Below, in pieces: positions 32,061-39,730 of a stretch of DNA of 51,935 nt. Numbering within the stretch: position 1 is the first letter of the stretch; each line of letters starts with the position of its first letter. The notes under the pieces were generated by a model. It was not told the DNA's origin and did not search any database. It saw only the letters and a program-made list of their open reading frames with translations. Source of the DNA: Bacillota bacterium (GTDB lineage: Bacteria > Bacillota_C > Negativicutes > JAEYSJ01); contig JAEYSJ010000325.1 in assembly GCA_023434855.1 (NCBI GenBank), positions 1-51,935 of the forward strand, in the 5' to 3' direction. Both the position numbers and the translations under genes were made by a program.

Positions 32061-32825
32061 ATGAAAACAAAATTAACAAAAAAATTCTGCAGTGGCTTAG
32101 CCATAGGATGCCTCTTTTTAACGCTTGGCGGTCTGGCGGCAGCTCATGACATTAATAGAGATCCTTTGCCGGCACCTTGCGCGGCTGCACAGTTTAGCAG
32201 GCCCGATCCAGCAGACATGGAGCAGCATGTCTGCGCCGTTCTCGGCAAGCTGGTAGAACAGCAAACAATCAGCCGGGAACAAGCCGACAAAATTTTGAGC
32301 TTCTTTAAAGAAAAAGAACTTCAGCGTCAGGCAGACTTCGAAAAAATGAAATCCATGAGTCCTGAGGACCGAAAAAACAATTTTGAACAGCGTCCCCATG
32401 ACCACCCTAACCTAATCAAGGATCTGACCACGGCAGCCGGTCTATCTGAAGATCAGGCCAAAACCGTTGCCGACGCGCTGCGCCCCCCGCATTTCCATCT
32501 TAACATGGAGCAAATTAACAGCGATCTTAGCGGTTTAGTGGAAAAAGGAGCAATCTCGCAAGAACAGGCCGACAAAGTAATGAACTTCTTTAAGGAAAAA
32601 GAAGTTCAACACAAAGCCGATTTTGAAAAAATGAAAGCAATGAGCCCGCAAGAACGCAACGATTCATTTAGTCAACACCGGGATAATCACCCTGACTTAA
32701 TTAAAGATTTAATGGCATCTACCGGTCTCTCTGCAGAACAGGCCAAAGCCGTCGCCGGCGTGGTACGCCCCCCTCACGGGCCTAATCCGGAAGGACCGTG
32801 CCCTTCTCCGGGCATACCGCAGTAA
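32061..32825 (+). CDS. Secreted protein with a tandem duplication (Spy/DUF2680-like helical repeats)
   Basis: 254 aa from ATG 32061, with GGAGGG eight bases upstream. An in-frame open stretch upstream lies in a repeat and is not coding. The signal peptide spans residues 1-28 (GLAIGCLFLTLGGLAAA). Two internal repeats of about 91 residues follow: 53-144 and 149-239. Each contains LVE(K/Q)..ISxEQADK(I/V)..FFKEKE, ADFEKMK(S/A)MSP, HP(N/D)LIKDL, GLS..QAK.VA and RPPH. The helical, charged, MSPE-containing pattern recalls Spy/CpxP-like periplasmic chaperones or metal-stress proteins and DUF2680. The Pro-rich tail carries a Cys. Function is not established. Confidence 0.8.
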   Translation: MKTKLTKKFCSGLAIGCLFLTLGGLAAAHDINRDPLPAPCAAAQFSRPDPADMEQHVCAVLGKLVEQQTISREQADKILSFFKEKELQRQADFEKMKSMSPEDRKNNFEQRPHDHPNLIKDLTTAAGLSEDQAKTVADALRPPHFHLNMEQINSDLSGLVEKGAISQEQADKVMNFFKEKEVQHKADFEKMKAMSPQERNDSFSQHRDNHPDLIKDLMASTGLSAEQAKAVAGVVRPPHGPNPEGPCPSPGIPQ

Positions 32826-32929
32826 GCCAGGGACAGCAGTTAAGCGATGAATAAGTAAACCTAACTAACAACAAATTTAAGTGATTTATACACAGAGCCA
32901 CCCCGCATAACCTATGTAAAGGTCCGGAA

Positions 32930-32972
32930 AAAATCCAGCAATTTGCGAGATCGCAAAAATGCTGGATTTTTG
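32930..32972 (+). terminator. Terminator after the secreted repeat protein
   Basis: Arms AAAATCCAGCA / TGCTGGATTTT with an inner TTTGCGA/TCGCAAA stem, then TTGTG. Confidence 0.8.
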
Positions 32973-33037
32973 TGATACAGGACTGGTTTATTATCGGACA
33001 TTTATAATACTACTAAACTAAAAATAGGTTTATCTAT

Positions 33038-33151
33038 TTATTGTACAAATTTCACATATGTTGCCACATCACTTCCAGATCCACCATTTGTTCCAGTAAA
33101 TTGAACACTAATAGTAATGAAGCATTCAGGTATGATTGGGCATTCGGTAGA
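33038..33151 (-). pseudogene. C-terminal fragment of a secreted Thr/Gly-rich protein
   Basis: A 37-codon open stretch ends in TAA (33038-33040) and reads like a protein C-terminus, with ITISVQFTGTNGGSGSDVAT and then YVKFVQ. It has an in-frame stop upstream and no start, so it is a remnant. Beta-rich Thr/Gly/Ser composition suggests a surface or matrix protein. The remaining 32826-33348 gap holds the terminator above and a small GCAACAC/GTGTTGC hairpin near 33270-33294. Confidence 0.35.
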
Positions 33152-33348
33152 TTACTTCCAAAGAGGCTATTAATTGTCAAGGATTAAATTACGATATAGT
33201 TTAAAGAAGAGCTTTAAGATGAAATGAAAAAATTGTTATTACTATGTATGCTAAAGTCATTTAAAAATAGCAACACCTTATTTAGAGTGTTGCCTGACTC
33301 CCTACATTAAATTAAAAAATAAAAAATCAAACGAAAGGTTGGATTTTT

Positions 33349-33933
33349 ATGTTACAAAATATCAAAGGACAAAATACTATTTTATCAACGGAATTACAGA
33401 AAACGATCAAACAAACTATTCCTAAAGTGGCTATAGACAATGTATTAATGCAAAATCAAGATTCATATGTAAAAACGAGTACATCTCTAATTCCAGATCT
33501 TTATTCAAATAAAACAGATGAAGCGATTAGTCCGGACGAATATGAAAAATATTGCGGAATTACTACTTTATCAGATGGTACGGCTTTATATTTTCCACCA
33601 GAGAATTCCTCTTATACAGAAAAGAAGGCTTGGGTAGATGGTTTTAAAAAATTAGAGGCAGAAGGAAAAGGTGGAGAAATCGCTTGTATTAAACTAGGAA
33701 TAATTCATGAGATTAGAGAACAAAATAATCTCCCGGCAGATGATCTATCAAATAATTTGAAACTTGCTGTTAACGCTAGTTCCGGTACTTCTAAAAAAAT
33801 TTTAATGGAATTATTGGATGAAGAAAAAGATCAATTAAACATGGGCGGTTATTCTGGTGTGGACCAAGAAACCTCACAAAAGCTTCAACAAGGACATATT
33901 GATGCTCTTGAAACAGTATTAGATTTTTTTTAA
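33349..33933 (+). CDS. Unnamed paralogous family, member B (SDG...KAW domain)
   Basis: 194 aa; AAAGG lies about 10 bases before ATG. Residues 60-112 match member A at 9528-9971: ISPDEYEKYCG, SDG, FPPEN, KKAW and GKGGEI. The N-terminal 58 residues are polar and begin MLQNIKGQNTILS, echoing MIQNI...NTT in member A. A C-terminal extension of 80 residues (helical, ending DALETVLDFF) is absent from member A. There is no signal peptide or metal motif. AT-rich, Lys/Asn-rich codon use unlike the surrounding genes suggests an accessory gene. Function unknown. Confidence 0.7.
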   Translation: MLQNIKGQNTILSTELQKTIKQTIPKVAIDNVLMQNQDSYVKTSTSLIPDLYSNKTDEAISPDEYEKYCGITTLSDGTALYFPPENSSYTEKKAWVDGFKKLEAEGKGGEIACIKLGIIHEIREQNNLPADDLSNNLKLAVNASSGTSKKILMELLDEEKDQLNMGGYSGVDQETSQKLQQGHIDALETVLDFF

Positions 33934-33949
33934 AATATAATGTAACGCT

Positions 33950-33979
33950 AATAAGCCAGCCTAAAACAGCTGGCTTATT
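33950..33979 (+). terminator. Terminator after member B gene
   Basis: A perfect 11-bp stem AATAAGCCAGC / GCTGGCTTATT with loop CTAAAACA. Confidence 0.8.
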
Positions 33980-34066
33980 ATATGGTTAATGGTTTATTAA
34001 CGGGCACAAATCCGAACAAAATAATTCTCGATTTCATGCGCTAAGTAGAATAATCATTCAGAATAG

Positions 34067-34145
34067 AAAAGCCAGCTTCCCGCGATGAAGCCCCCCCTGC
34101 CAAGTAGACAGTTGAAAAGACAACAATACGTGAAACTGGCCTTTT
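34067..34145. other. Structured non-coding segment with AAAAGCCAG/CTGGCCTTTT ends
   Basis: About 79 bp bounded by complementary ends, with a C-run and CTGCCAAGTAGACAG inside. It has no ORF. The TGTCTACTTGGCAGGG read on the minus strand resembles the inner ends of some IS3-type elements, so it may be an IS-end remnant; a folded RNA is the alternative. Confidence 0.25.
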
Positions 34146-34218
34146 AATTACTTCGATTCGAGAATTGCAAAATAAAAAACAAAAGCCCTGGTGGGAATTT
34201 TGCTAAAAGCATCAGTTG

Positions 34219-34515
34219 TTATCCGCCAATATCAAGGTCAAATCCTTCATCCGATACATGAAGATGGAATTCGTGTTCATTGTCTTCATGCCAACGATAC
34301 CAATCACGCCATTCTCTGGCGTGTACTTCTCGCCAGTGCCTATCATCACGATGCTCTCTCCATTCCCGGTCGTGATCACGCCATTCCCGCTCATGGTCTC
34401 TCCACATTTGCTCGTGGTGTGCCCGATCATGATGATCATAATCGTTAGCATATGCGACTAAAGGAAAGATACTAACAGCAACGAGTACTGTCAATAAAAC
34501 AAAAATCTTTTTCAT
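34219..34515 (-). CDS. Secreted Trp/Arg/His/Asp-rich repeat protein
   Basis: 98 aa. There is a clear signal peptide (MKKIFVLLTVLVAVSIFPLVAYA, cleavage near AYAND). The mature part is dominated by a seven-residue motif WRDHERE / WRDHDRE / WREHRDD and further WREV and WRDWYRW units, with 13 His. This gives a highly charged amphipathic helix with a tryptophan stripe. The final 20 residues (HVSDEGFDLDIGG) are acidic. Metal binding through His/Asp is plausible. I recognise no named family. The ribosome binding site is weak (GACGGTG). Confidence 0.7.
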   Translation of the reverse strand: MKKIFVLLTVLVAVSIFPLVAYANDYDHHDRAHHEQMWRDHEREWRDHDREWREHRDDRHWREVHAREWRDWYRWHEDNEHEFHLHVSDEGFDLDIGG

Positions 34516-34760
34516 TTTAGAACACCGTCTTTCTATTTATTTGTCTTAATTATAGTGCATAATTGTGACAGAAATAAGACAGGAATTATGGACCAATACC
34601 CAGAAGAACTTAAGATGATTTTGATAATGTATAAGGTAACTATTTTTTATCCCGGGGTTAGTGCACCTTTAGCAACTGCTTTATTCGAAAAGGTTATCGC
34701 GCTTGGCATAAGAAGACAATTTAGTTTATAAAATTATCTAAATACAAATAGGGGGAAATC

Positions 34761-34937
34761 ATGAATATACGGAATGCAAAAATGGAGGACTTTAACGAGT
34801 TTATTTGTTATTTATCTTCTCAGCAAGCTCGTTCAGATATGTCCATCGCTCCAACAGCTCACCCAGCCGCTTTTCTAAATTTTCCTGAGCACCCGCCAAC
34901 TCCTGCAAAAGTTCGAAATTGCTGCCGGCAGCATTAA
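34761..34937 (+). pseudogene. 5' fragment of a GNAT acetyltransferase gene
   Basis: AGGGGGAAATC-ATG is followed by MNIRNAKMEDFNEF, a typical first strand and helix of a GNAT N-acetyltransferase. From about codon 14 (34801) the frame runs into the 3' end of the minus-strand uup gene and loses sense, stopping at 34937. The acetyltransferase is thus truncated at a junction exactly at the uup stop codon. Just upstream, an ORF of 47 codons (34588-34731) with a poor ribosome binding site may be another remnant. Confidence 0.45.
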
Positions 34938-36708
34938 TAGAGGCAGCAACGTCCCGCAATTCCTGTTCAACGCCACTGATAATATCATCAATTTGTTCAT
35001 ATTCCCGCTGTTCTTTGAACGTAAATTTCAAGGGACGTTCTTTAGCCTTTTCTGTGACCGCTGGCTTAGCAACTCCGGCGGTTTTCACTTTTTCACCTGG
35101 GTCTGCTGCTGATAATCTGAATTTTTCTTGATAGTCTGAATAGCCGCCAACATATTGGCGAATCGTGCCGCCACCTTCAAACGCAAAAATCTTTCCCACA
35201 ACCCTGTCCAGGAAATACCGGTCATGGGATACGGTAATTACCGCTCCCGGGAAATCATCCAGATAATCTTCAAGAATGGTTAAGGTCTGAATATCTAGGT
35301 CGTTCGTAGGCTCATCCAACAGCAAGACATTTGGTGCTCCCATCAATACTTTCAGCAAAAACAGCCGGCGTTTTTCACCGCCGGATAACTTGGCGATAGG
35401 CATCCATTGAAGCATGGGCGGAAACAGGAACCGTTCCAGCATTTGCGCTGCGCTGACAGTACTGCCGTCGGCCCCGGATATGATATGGGCTTCTTCTTTG
35501 ATGTAATCAATCACTCTTTGTTGTTCATCCATATCACTGCTTTCCTGTGAGAAATAGCCTATCTTTACAGTCTGGCCAACTTCCACCTGACCGGCGTCTG
35601 GTACTAAACGTCCGGCTATAATATTCAACAAAGTAGACTTGCCGCTTCCATTAGGACCGACAATACCAACCCGGTCATCTCTTAAGATGATATAACTAAA
35701 ATCCCTGATCAAAGTATCAGCCGCAAAACTTTGACAGATACGAGAAAGTTCAATAACCTTCCGCCCCAGGCGGCTGGCACCAGCCGTTAACTCCAGTGAA
35801 CCGTCACTGGTTTCAGGTTTTACGGCGCTGAGCTGTTCAAACCGCTCAATCCGTGCCTTCTGTTTTGTAGTACGCGCCCTGGCTCCCCGCTTAATCCATG
35901 CCAGTTCGTTGCGCAGTAAATTTTGTCTTTTGCGTTCGCTGGCTTCCTGCAGTTCCTCACGTTCGGTCTTCAATTCCAGAAATCTACTATAGTTACCGGC
36001 GTAGGTGTATAATTTTCCTTTATCCAGCTCAATCACCCGAGTAGCAACCCGATCCAAAAAGTACCTGTCATGGGTAATCATCAACAGTGCGCCTTTCTGT
36101 TTATAGAGGTATTGCTCCAGCCACGCCACAGTGTCATTATCAATGTGGTTGGTTGGCTCATCCAGAATAAGTAGGTCGGCCGGATTAATCAAGGCACCGG
36201 CAAGGGCAACCCGTTTTCGCTGTCCTCCGGACAAAGTGCTTACATATGCCGTAAAATCGCTTATGCCCAGTCGGGTAAGAACAGCTTTAGCATCGCTTTC
36301 TAATTGCCAGGCATCACTGGCATCCATTTTTTGGGTCAGTGAGACCAGCAACTGCTGCCACTCCGTATTGCCAGGCTGTCTGCGTGCCTTAGCTAAAACC
36401 TGCTCGTAATCCATTATTAATCGCATTGCCGGCGAATTTCCCTTAAATACTTGCTCTAATACGGTAGCGTCGACGTCAAAGTCGGGATTCTGCGGCAGAT
36501 ATTCCACCCTTATGCCGTTGGCTTTGATAATTCTGCCGCTGTCGGCAGGTTCGATAGCGGCAATAGTTTTGAGAAAGGTGGATTTACCAGAGCCATTAAC
36601 ACCAATCAGGCCGATTTTATCACCTTCGTCAATACCAAAAGTAACGTTCTGGAATAAAACTCGCTCACCATAACTTTTTCCTATGTTCTCCAGAGATAAT
36701 AAATGCAT
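34801..36708 (-). CDS. uup: ABC-F family ATPase, Uup-like
   Basis: 635 aa with two ABC cassettes. The first has GVNGSGKSTFLKTIA, TLSGGQRKRVALAGAL and LLILDEPTNHID. The second has GPNGSGKSTLLNIIAG, KLSGGEKRRLFLLKVL and LLLDEPTNDLD. The inter-domain arm (TEREELQEASERKRQNLLRNELAWIKRGARARTTKQKARI, here in part) is typical of Uup/EttA relatives. The last 80 residues are a coiled-coil DNA-binding tail (LKFTFKEQREYEQIDDIISGVEQEL...), which defines Uup. It acts in ribosome rescue and affects precise transposon excision in E. coli. The stop codon overlaps the GNAT fragment. Monocistronic. Confidence 0.93.
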   Translation of the reverse strand: MHLLSLENIGKSYGERVLFQNVTFGIDEGDKIGLIGVNGSGKSTFLKTIAAIEPADSGRIIKANGIRVEYLPQNPDFDVDATVLEQVFKGNSPAMRLIMDYEQVLAKARRQPGNTEWQQLLVSLTQKMDASDAWQLESDAKAVLTRLGISDFTAYVSTLSGGQRKRVALAGALINPADLLILDEPTNHIDNDTVAWLEQYLYKQKGALLMITHDRYFLDRVATRVIELDKGKLYTYAGNYSRFLELKTEREELQEASERKRQNLLRNELAWIKRGARARTTKQKARIERFEQLSAVKPETSDGSLELTAGASRLGRKVIELSRICQSFAADTLIRDFSYIILRDDRVGIVGPNGSGKSTLLNIIAGRLVPDAGQVEVGQTVKIGYFSQESSDMDEQQRVIDYIKEEAHIISGADGSTVSAAQMLERFLFPPMLQWMPIAKLSGGEKRRLFLLKVLMGAPNVLLLDEPTNDLDIQTLTILEDYLDDFPGAVITVSHDRYFLDRVVGKIFAFEGGGTIRQYVGGYSDYQEKFRLSAADPGEKVKTAGVAKPAVTEKAKERPLKFTFKEQREYEQIDDIISGVEQELRDVAASINAAGSNFELLQELAGAQENLEKRLGELLERWTYLNELAEKINNK

Positions 36709-36735
36709 GTTTCAGTCCTTCTTCTTATGATTTTT

Positions 36736-36968
36736 TTAAGTAAACCTCAGGGATACGTCTAACCGCAGAGGACGCAGAGGACACAGAGGGATATTGTTAT
36801 TCATTGCATTCGGTTGCTGCTTTCATAACTCAATATATTTCACTTAATAGTTAGTGTGCCAACCCTTATTCCCGGCGCGATAAATATCGCGCCGTTCCAC
36901 TCTGTGTCCCTCTGTGTCCTCTGTGGTTCAAAAACCATCAGCAATTTTTGCCTACACCAAGACTTTCT
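36736..36968 (+). repeat. CAGAGGACA inverted-arm repeat, copy 4
   Basis: Left arm 36760-36790, internal hairpin GCGCGAT-aaat-ATCGCGC at 36875-36892, and right arm 36898-36929. It fills the gap between the uup start and the stop codon of the gene at 36971, ending about 2 bp from that stop. Confidence 0.9.
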
Positions 36969-36970
36969 GA

Positions 36971-37420
36971 TCATTTCACCTCAATAAATATCCTTTCGAG
37001 GATGAGTTGCAGAGCTGCCGCAAACTTTTGATCATCTTCTGCGGTTCGCTTCTTTGGCCCTTTCGTTCTCCCGCCGCCCCGGCGAAGTTTTGCCTTTACC
37101 TCACGCTCTTCCAATAAAAATTCAATTTTATCAGGACAATATTCCCATCCGGCCTGATTGAGACAGAAAGCATCTTTTCCCAGTATCATCGCCGCCAGCC
37201 CCCAGTCCTGGGTGACAATGATATCCCCAGCTTCAGTCAGATTTATTATCTTTATATCTGCTTCCTGGCTTTCGCCGCCCACAACTACATGGTTATCTGA
37301 TTCAATATTGTGGTTAAAGCTTGCCACGGTCCACACCGGAATAGCATACTCCCGGCTGAGTTTACGGCACATCCGGAGAACAGTCTTGGGGCAAGCGTCC
37401 GCATCTATTAATATTTTCAT
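36971..37420 (-). CDS. YaiI/YqxD-family (UPF0178) PIN-like protein
   Basis: 149 aa from ATG 37418-37420; in-frame codons upstream have no better signal. [15 protein letters not shown], the Asp pair in [19 protein letters not shown] and the C-terminal GPKKRT..D..KF are diagnostic for UPF0178/DUF188. It has a NYN/PIN-like nuclease fold with acidic residues positioned for metal binding. The biological role is unknown. Monocistronic, ending at a repeat element. Confidence 0.9.
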   Translation of the reverse strand: MKILIDADACPKTVLRMCRKLSREYAIPVWTVASFNHNIESDNHVVVGGESQEADIKIINLTEAGDIIVTQDWGLAAMILGKDAFCLNQAGWEYCPDKIEFLLEEREVKAKLRRGGGRTKGPKKRTAEDDQKFAAALQLILERIFIEVK

Positions 37421-37559
37421 AGCATTTTTTCTTCTGTCCTTCCGCATTTCTCATAAAGTTTTTGGTAAAATCGCACGTACATTACTCATATTAAAAGAAA
37501 AATCCCCGACTATGTCAAGGATTTTTCTGCTAACTTTTTTATCATCTTACCCTAACAAT

Positions 37560-38324
37560 TTACCACGCTAACGTTTTTCCCTGTTCAGCTAACTTAAAGC
37601 CCATATCCCGGATATTCCCGCGACATTCTACGATATTGTCGCCATAATGAGTCAAATATATCTTACTCCGATATTCTTTCACGTAGAAATCGGCCATCTG
37701 GTTAAGTCCGGGATGAGATTCACTGGGTACCGGATTAGTATTGCAATCATGGAAGATCGCAATTGTTTCCGGCTGAGCAACAATATGTGCCAGTGGCGAA
37801 GCCTGCAGGTTGCCGATATCTCCGGTAAACAGTATTCTTGTAACTTTACCGGTATTACTTACACGTCTTAATCCCAGCATATAGTTACTTGTCACCTGCG
37901 CGTGCAGGCCAACGGTAGAATAGTATTCGAGCCAATAGCCGCATTCCCCCGTTTGGCACATAAACGTCTCAGCTGCCGCCTCCTTGACTGTGAAGTAAAA
38001 CTCAGGTATCACCCCATGCAAAGCAAACATACTTTTTAAAAGCTCTCTTTGATCAGGCATAACATAAATGCTTGGCGTACATTTGTAAATATAGCGGCAG
38101 CGCTGGGCCAATTCCTCTAAGCCACCCACATGGTCGGAATGAAAATGGGTCAAAGCGATTGCATTAACTGCATCTGCCGTGTATCCCGCCTTAGGTAAGC
38201 TATAGCGCAAGGTTGTGCCTGCATCAATAAGCAGCCGGTAACCCCCCGGCAATTCCACAATATAATTCGAATGATAAAACAGGTCACTAAACGCTCCACC
38301 TACTCCCAGTACGGTGACACGCAT
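37560..38324 (-). CDS. MBL-fold metallo-hydrolase (RNase Z/phosphodiesterase-like)
   Basis: 254 aa. The metal motif is complete: His60-x-His62-x-Asp64-His65 (THFHSDHVGG), with the later FTGDIG (Asp), IFHDCN (His) and YLTHYGD (His). The N-terminus MRVTVLGVGGAFSDLFYHSNYIVELPGG is typical for RNase Z-like or cAMP-phosphodiesterase-like MBL proteins; the tRNA exosite arm of RNase Z is not evident. It lies 17 bp downstream of trpB2 on the same strand, so probably belongs to the tct/trpB2 transcription unit. Substrate unknown. Confidence 0.88.
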   Translation of the reverse strand: MRVTVLGVGGAFSDLFYHSNYIVELPGGYRLLIDAGTTLRYSLPKAGYTADAVNAIALTHFHSDHVGGLEELAQRCRYIYKCTPSIYVMPDQRELLKSMFALHGVIPEFYFTVKEAAAETFMCQTGECGYWLEYYSTVGLHAQVTSNYMLGLRRVSNTGKVTRILFTGDIGNLQASPLAHIVAQPETIAIFHDCNTNPVPSESHPGLNQMADFYVKEYRSKIYLTHYGDNIVECRGNIRDMGFKLAEQGKTLAW

Positions 38325-38341
38325 AGGTACGCCCCCATTCT

Positions 38342-39727
38342 TTATACTTTTGGCAAACCGGCCAAATTGGCCTGGATATCACAATCCTCACAGGGAACAT
38401 CCTCCATGCCGCCGCTGATATAATTATCATAGGCAGTCATATCAAAATGACCATGTCCTGATAAGCAGAACAGAATTGTTTTCTTTATGCCCTCTTCCCT
38501 GGCTTTGAGCGCTTCCATAATCGCACCCTTGATCGCATGGGATGATTCGGGTGCTGGAATAATTCCCTCGGCCTTGGCAAAAAGGACAGCAGCTTCAAAC
38601 ACATCTTTTTGATTGTATGCCTGGGCTTCCAGGTAACCGTCATGGTACAGTTGACTAACCAATGGTGACTCACCATGATAGCGTAGTCCGCCGGCATGAA
38701 TTCCTGACGGCATAAAATTATGTCCCAGCGTATACATCATCGTAATCGGGGTCAATTTGCCAAGATCACCATAATCGTAGGCGAATGCGCCGCGGGTGAG
38801 GGTTGGACAGGCAGTGGGCTCAACGGCCACGGCACGGATTTTGCCGCCGGTGAATTTCTCTTTGATAAACGGGAACGCAATGCCTGCAAAATTACTGCCG
38901 CCGCCGCAGCAGCCAACGACAACATCAGGGTAATCATCGGCTTTTTCCAGCTGTTTCTTAGCCTCTAATCCAATTACTGTCTGATGCAATATTACATGAT
39001 TCAGCACACTGCCTAACGCATAATTAGTATCACCGCGACTCGCAGCATCCTCTACCGCTTCTGAGATTGCCAGTCCCAGACTTCCCGGCGAATCAGGGTC
39101 GATTTGCAAAACCCGGCGTCCGGCCTCGGTACGTTCAGACGGACTTGCGATAACTTCTGCTCCGTATATTTGCATAAAGGAGCGGCGGTACGGTTTTTGT
39201 TTATAACTAATTTTTACCATATATACCGTACATTCCAAGCCGTAGAAACTGCATGCCAGGCTTAAGGCGCTGCCCCACTGCCCGGCCCCGGTTTCCGTAG
39301 CCAGCCGCTTAATTCCCGCCATCTTGTTATAGTAAGCCTGAGGAATAGATGTATTAGCCTTATGACTGCCAGCGGGACTGGCACCCTCATACTTGTAGTA
39401 TATCTTTGCCGGTGTATCCAGGGCTTTTTCCAGTTCATAGGCCCTAATTAGAGGAGTAGGCCGCCAAATCCGGTATTTGTCGACAACTTCATCCGGAATA
39501 TCGATCCACCGGTCCTGACTGACTTCCTGTTTGATAAGTTCCATAGGAAAGATTGGCGCCAAGTCATCGGGTTTTACCGGCTGTTTAGTAACCGGATCAA
39601 GCGGCGGCTGAAGCTTGTTTGGCATATCAGCCTGAATATTATACCACTGGCGGGGAATCTCCTTCTCCCCTAGTATGATCTTTTTCTCGGAATTAATAAT
39701 AATCTCTCCTCTCATATTCCCCGGCAT
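38342..39727 (-). CDS. trpB: TrpB2-type tryptophan synthase beta chain-like PLP enzyme
   Basis: 461 aa, the long TrpB2 type. The PLP lysine is Lys123 in [43 protein letters not shown] (phosphate loop) and CLSGHGHFD are intact. N-terminal [18 protein letters not shown] and [10 protein letters not shown] segments match TrpB2. It makes tryptophan from indole and serine, usually without TrpA; no trpA is nearby. ATG 39725-39727 lies 3 bp after the tctC stop but has no clear ribosome binding site; an AGAGGAG inside the frame precedes an ATT codon cluster about 8 codons later, a possible alternative start. Linkage to a Tct transporter is unusual. Confidence 0.9.
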   Translation of the reverse strand: MPGNMRGEIIINSEKKIILGEKEIPRQWYNIQADMPNKLQPPLDPVTKQPVKPDDLAPIFPMELIKQEVSQDRWIDIPDEVVDKYRIWRPTPLIRAYELEKALDTPAKIYYKYEGASPAGSHKANTSIPQAYYNKMAGIKRLATETGAGQWGSALSLACSFYGLECTVYMVKISYKQKPYRRSFMQIYGAEVIASPSERTEAGRRVLQIDPDSPGSLGLAISEAVEDAASRGDTNYALGSVLNHVILHQTVIGLEAKKQLEKADDYPDVVVGCCGGGSNFAGIAFPFIKEKFTGGKIRAVAVEPTACPTLTRGAFAYDYGDLGKLTPITMMYTLGHNFMPSGIHAGGLRYHGESPLVSQLYHDGYLEAQAYNQKDVFEAAVLFAKAEGIIPAPESSHAIKGAIMEALKAREEGIKKTILFCLSGHGHFDMTAYDNYISGGMEDVPCEDCDIQANLAGLPKV

Positions 39728-39730
39728 TTA

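Noticed and set aside
28899..36708. The two ABC-F genes as an antibiotic-resistance island
   Set aside because: Linkers and motifs fit housekeeping YkpA- and Uup-type proteins, and no other resistance or mobile gene is nearby.
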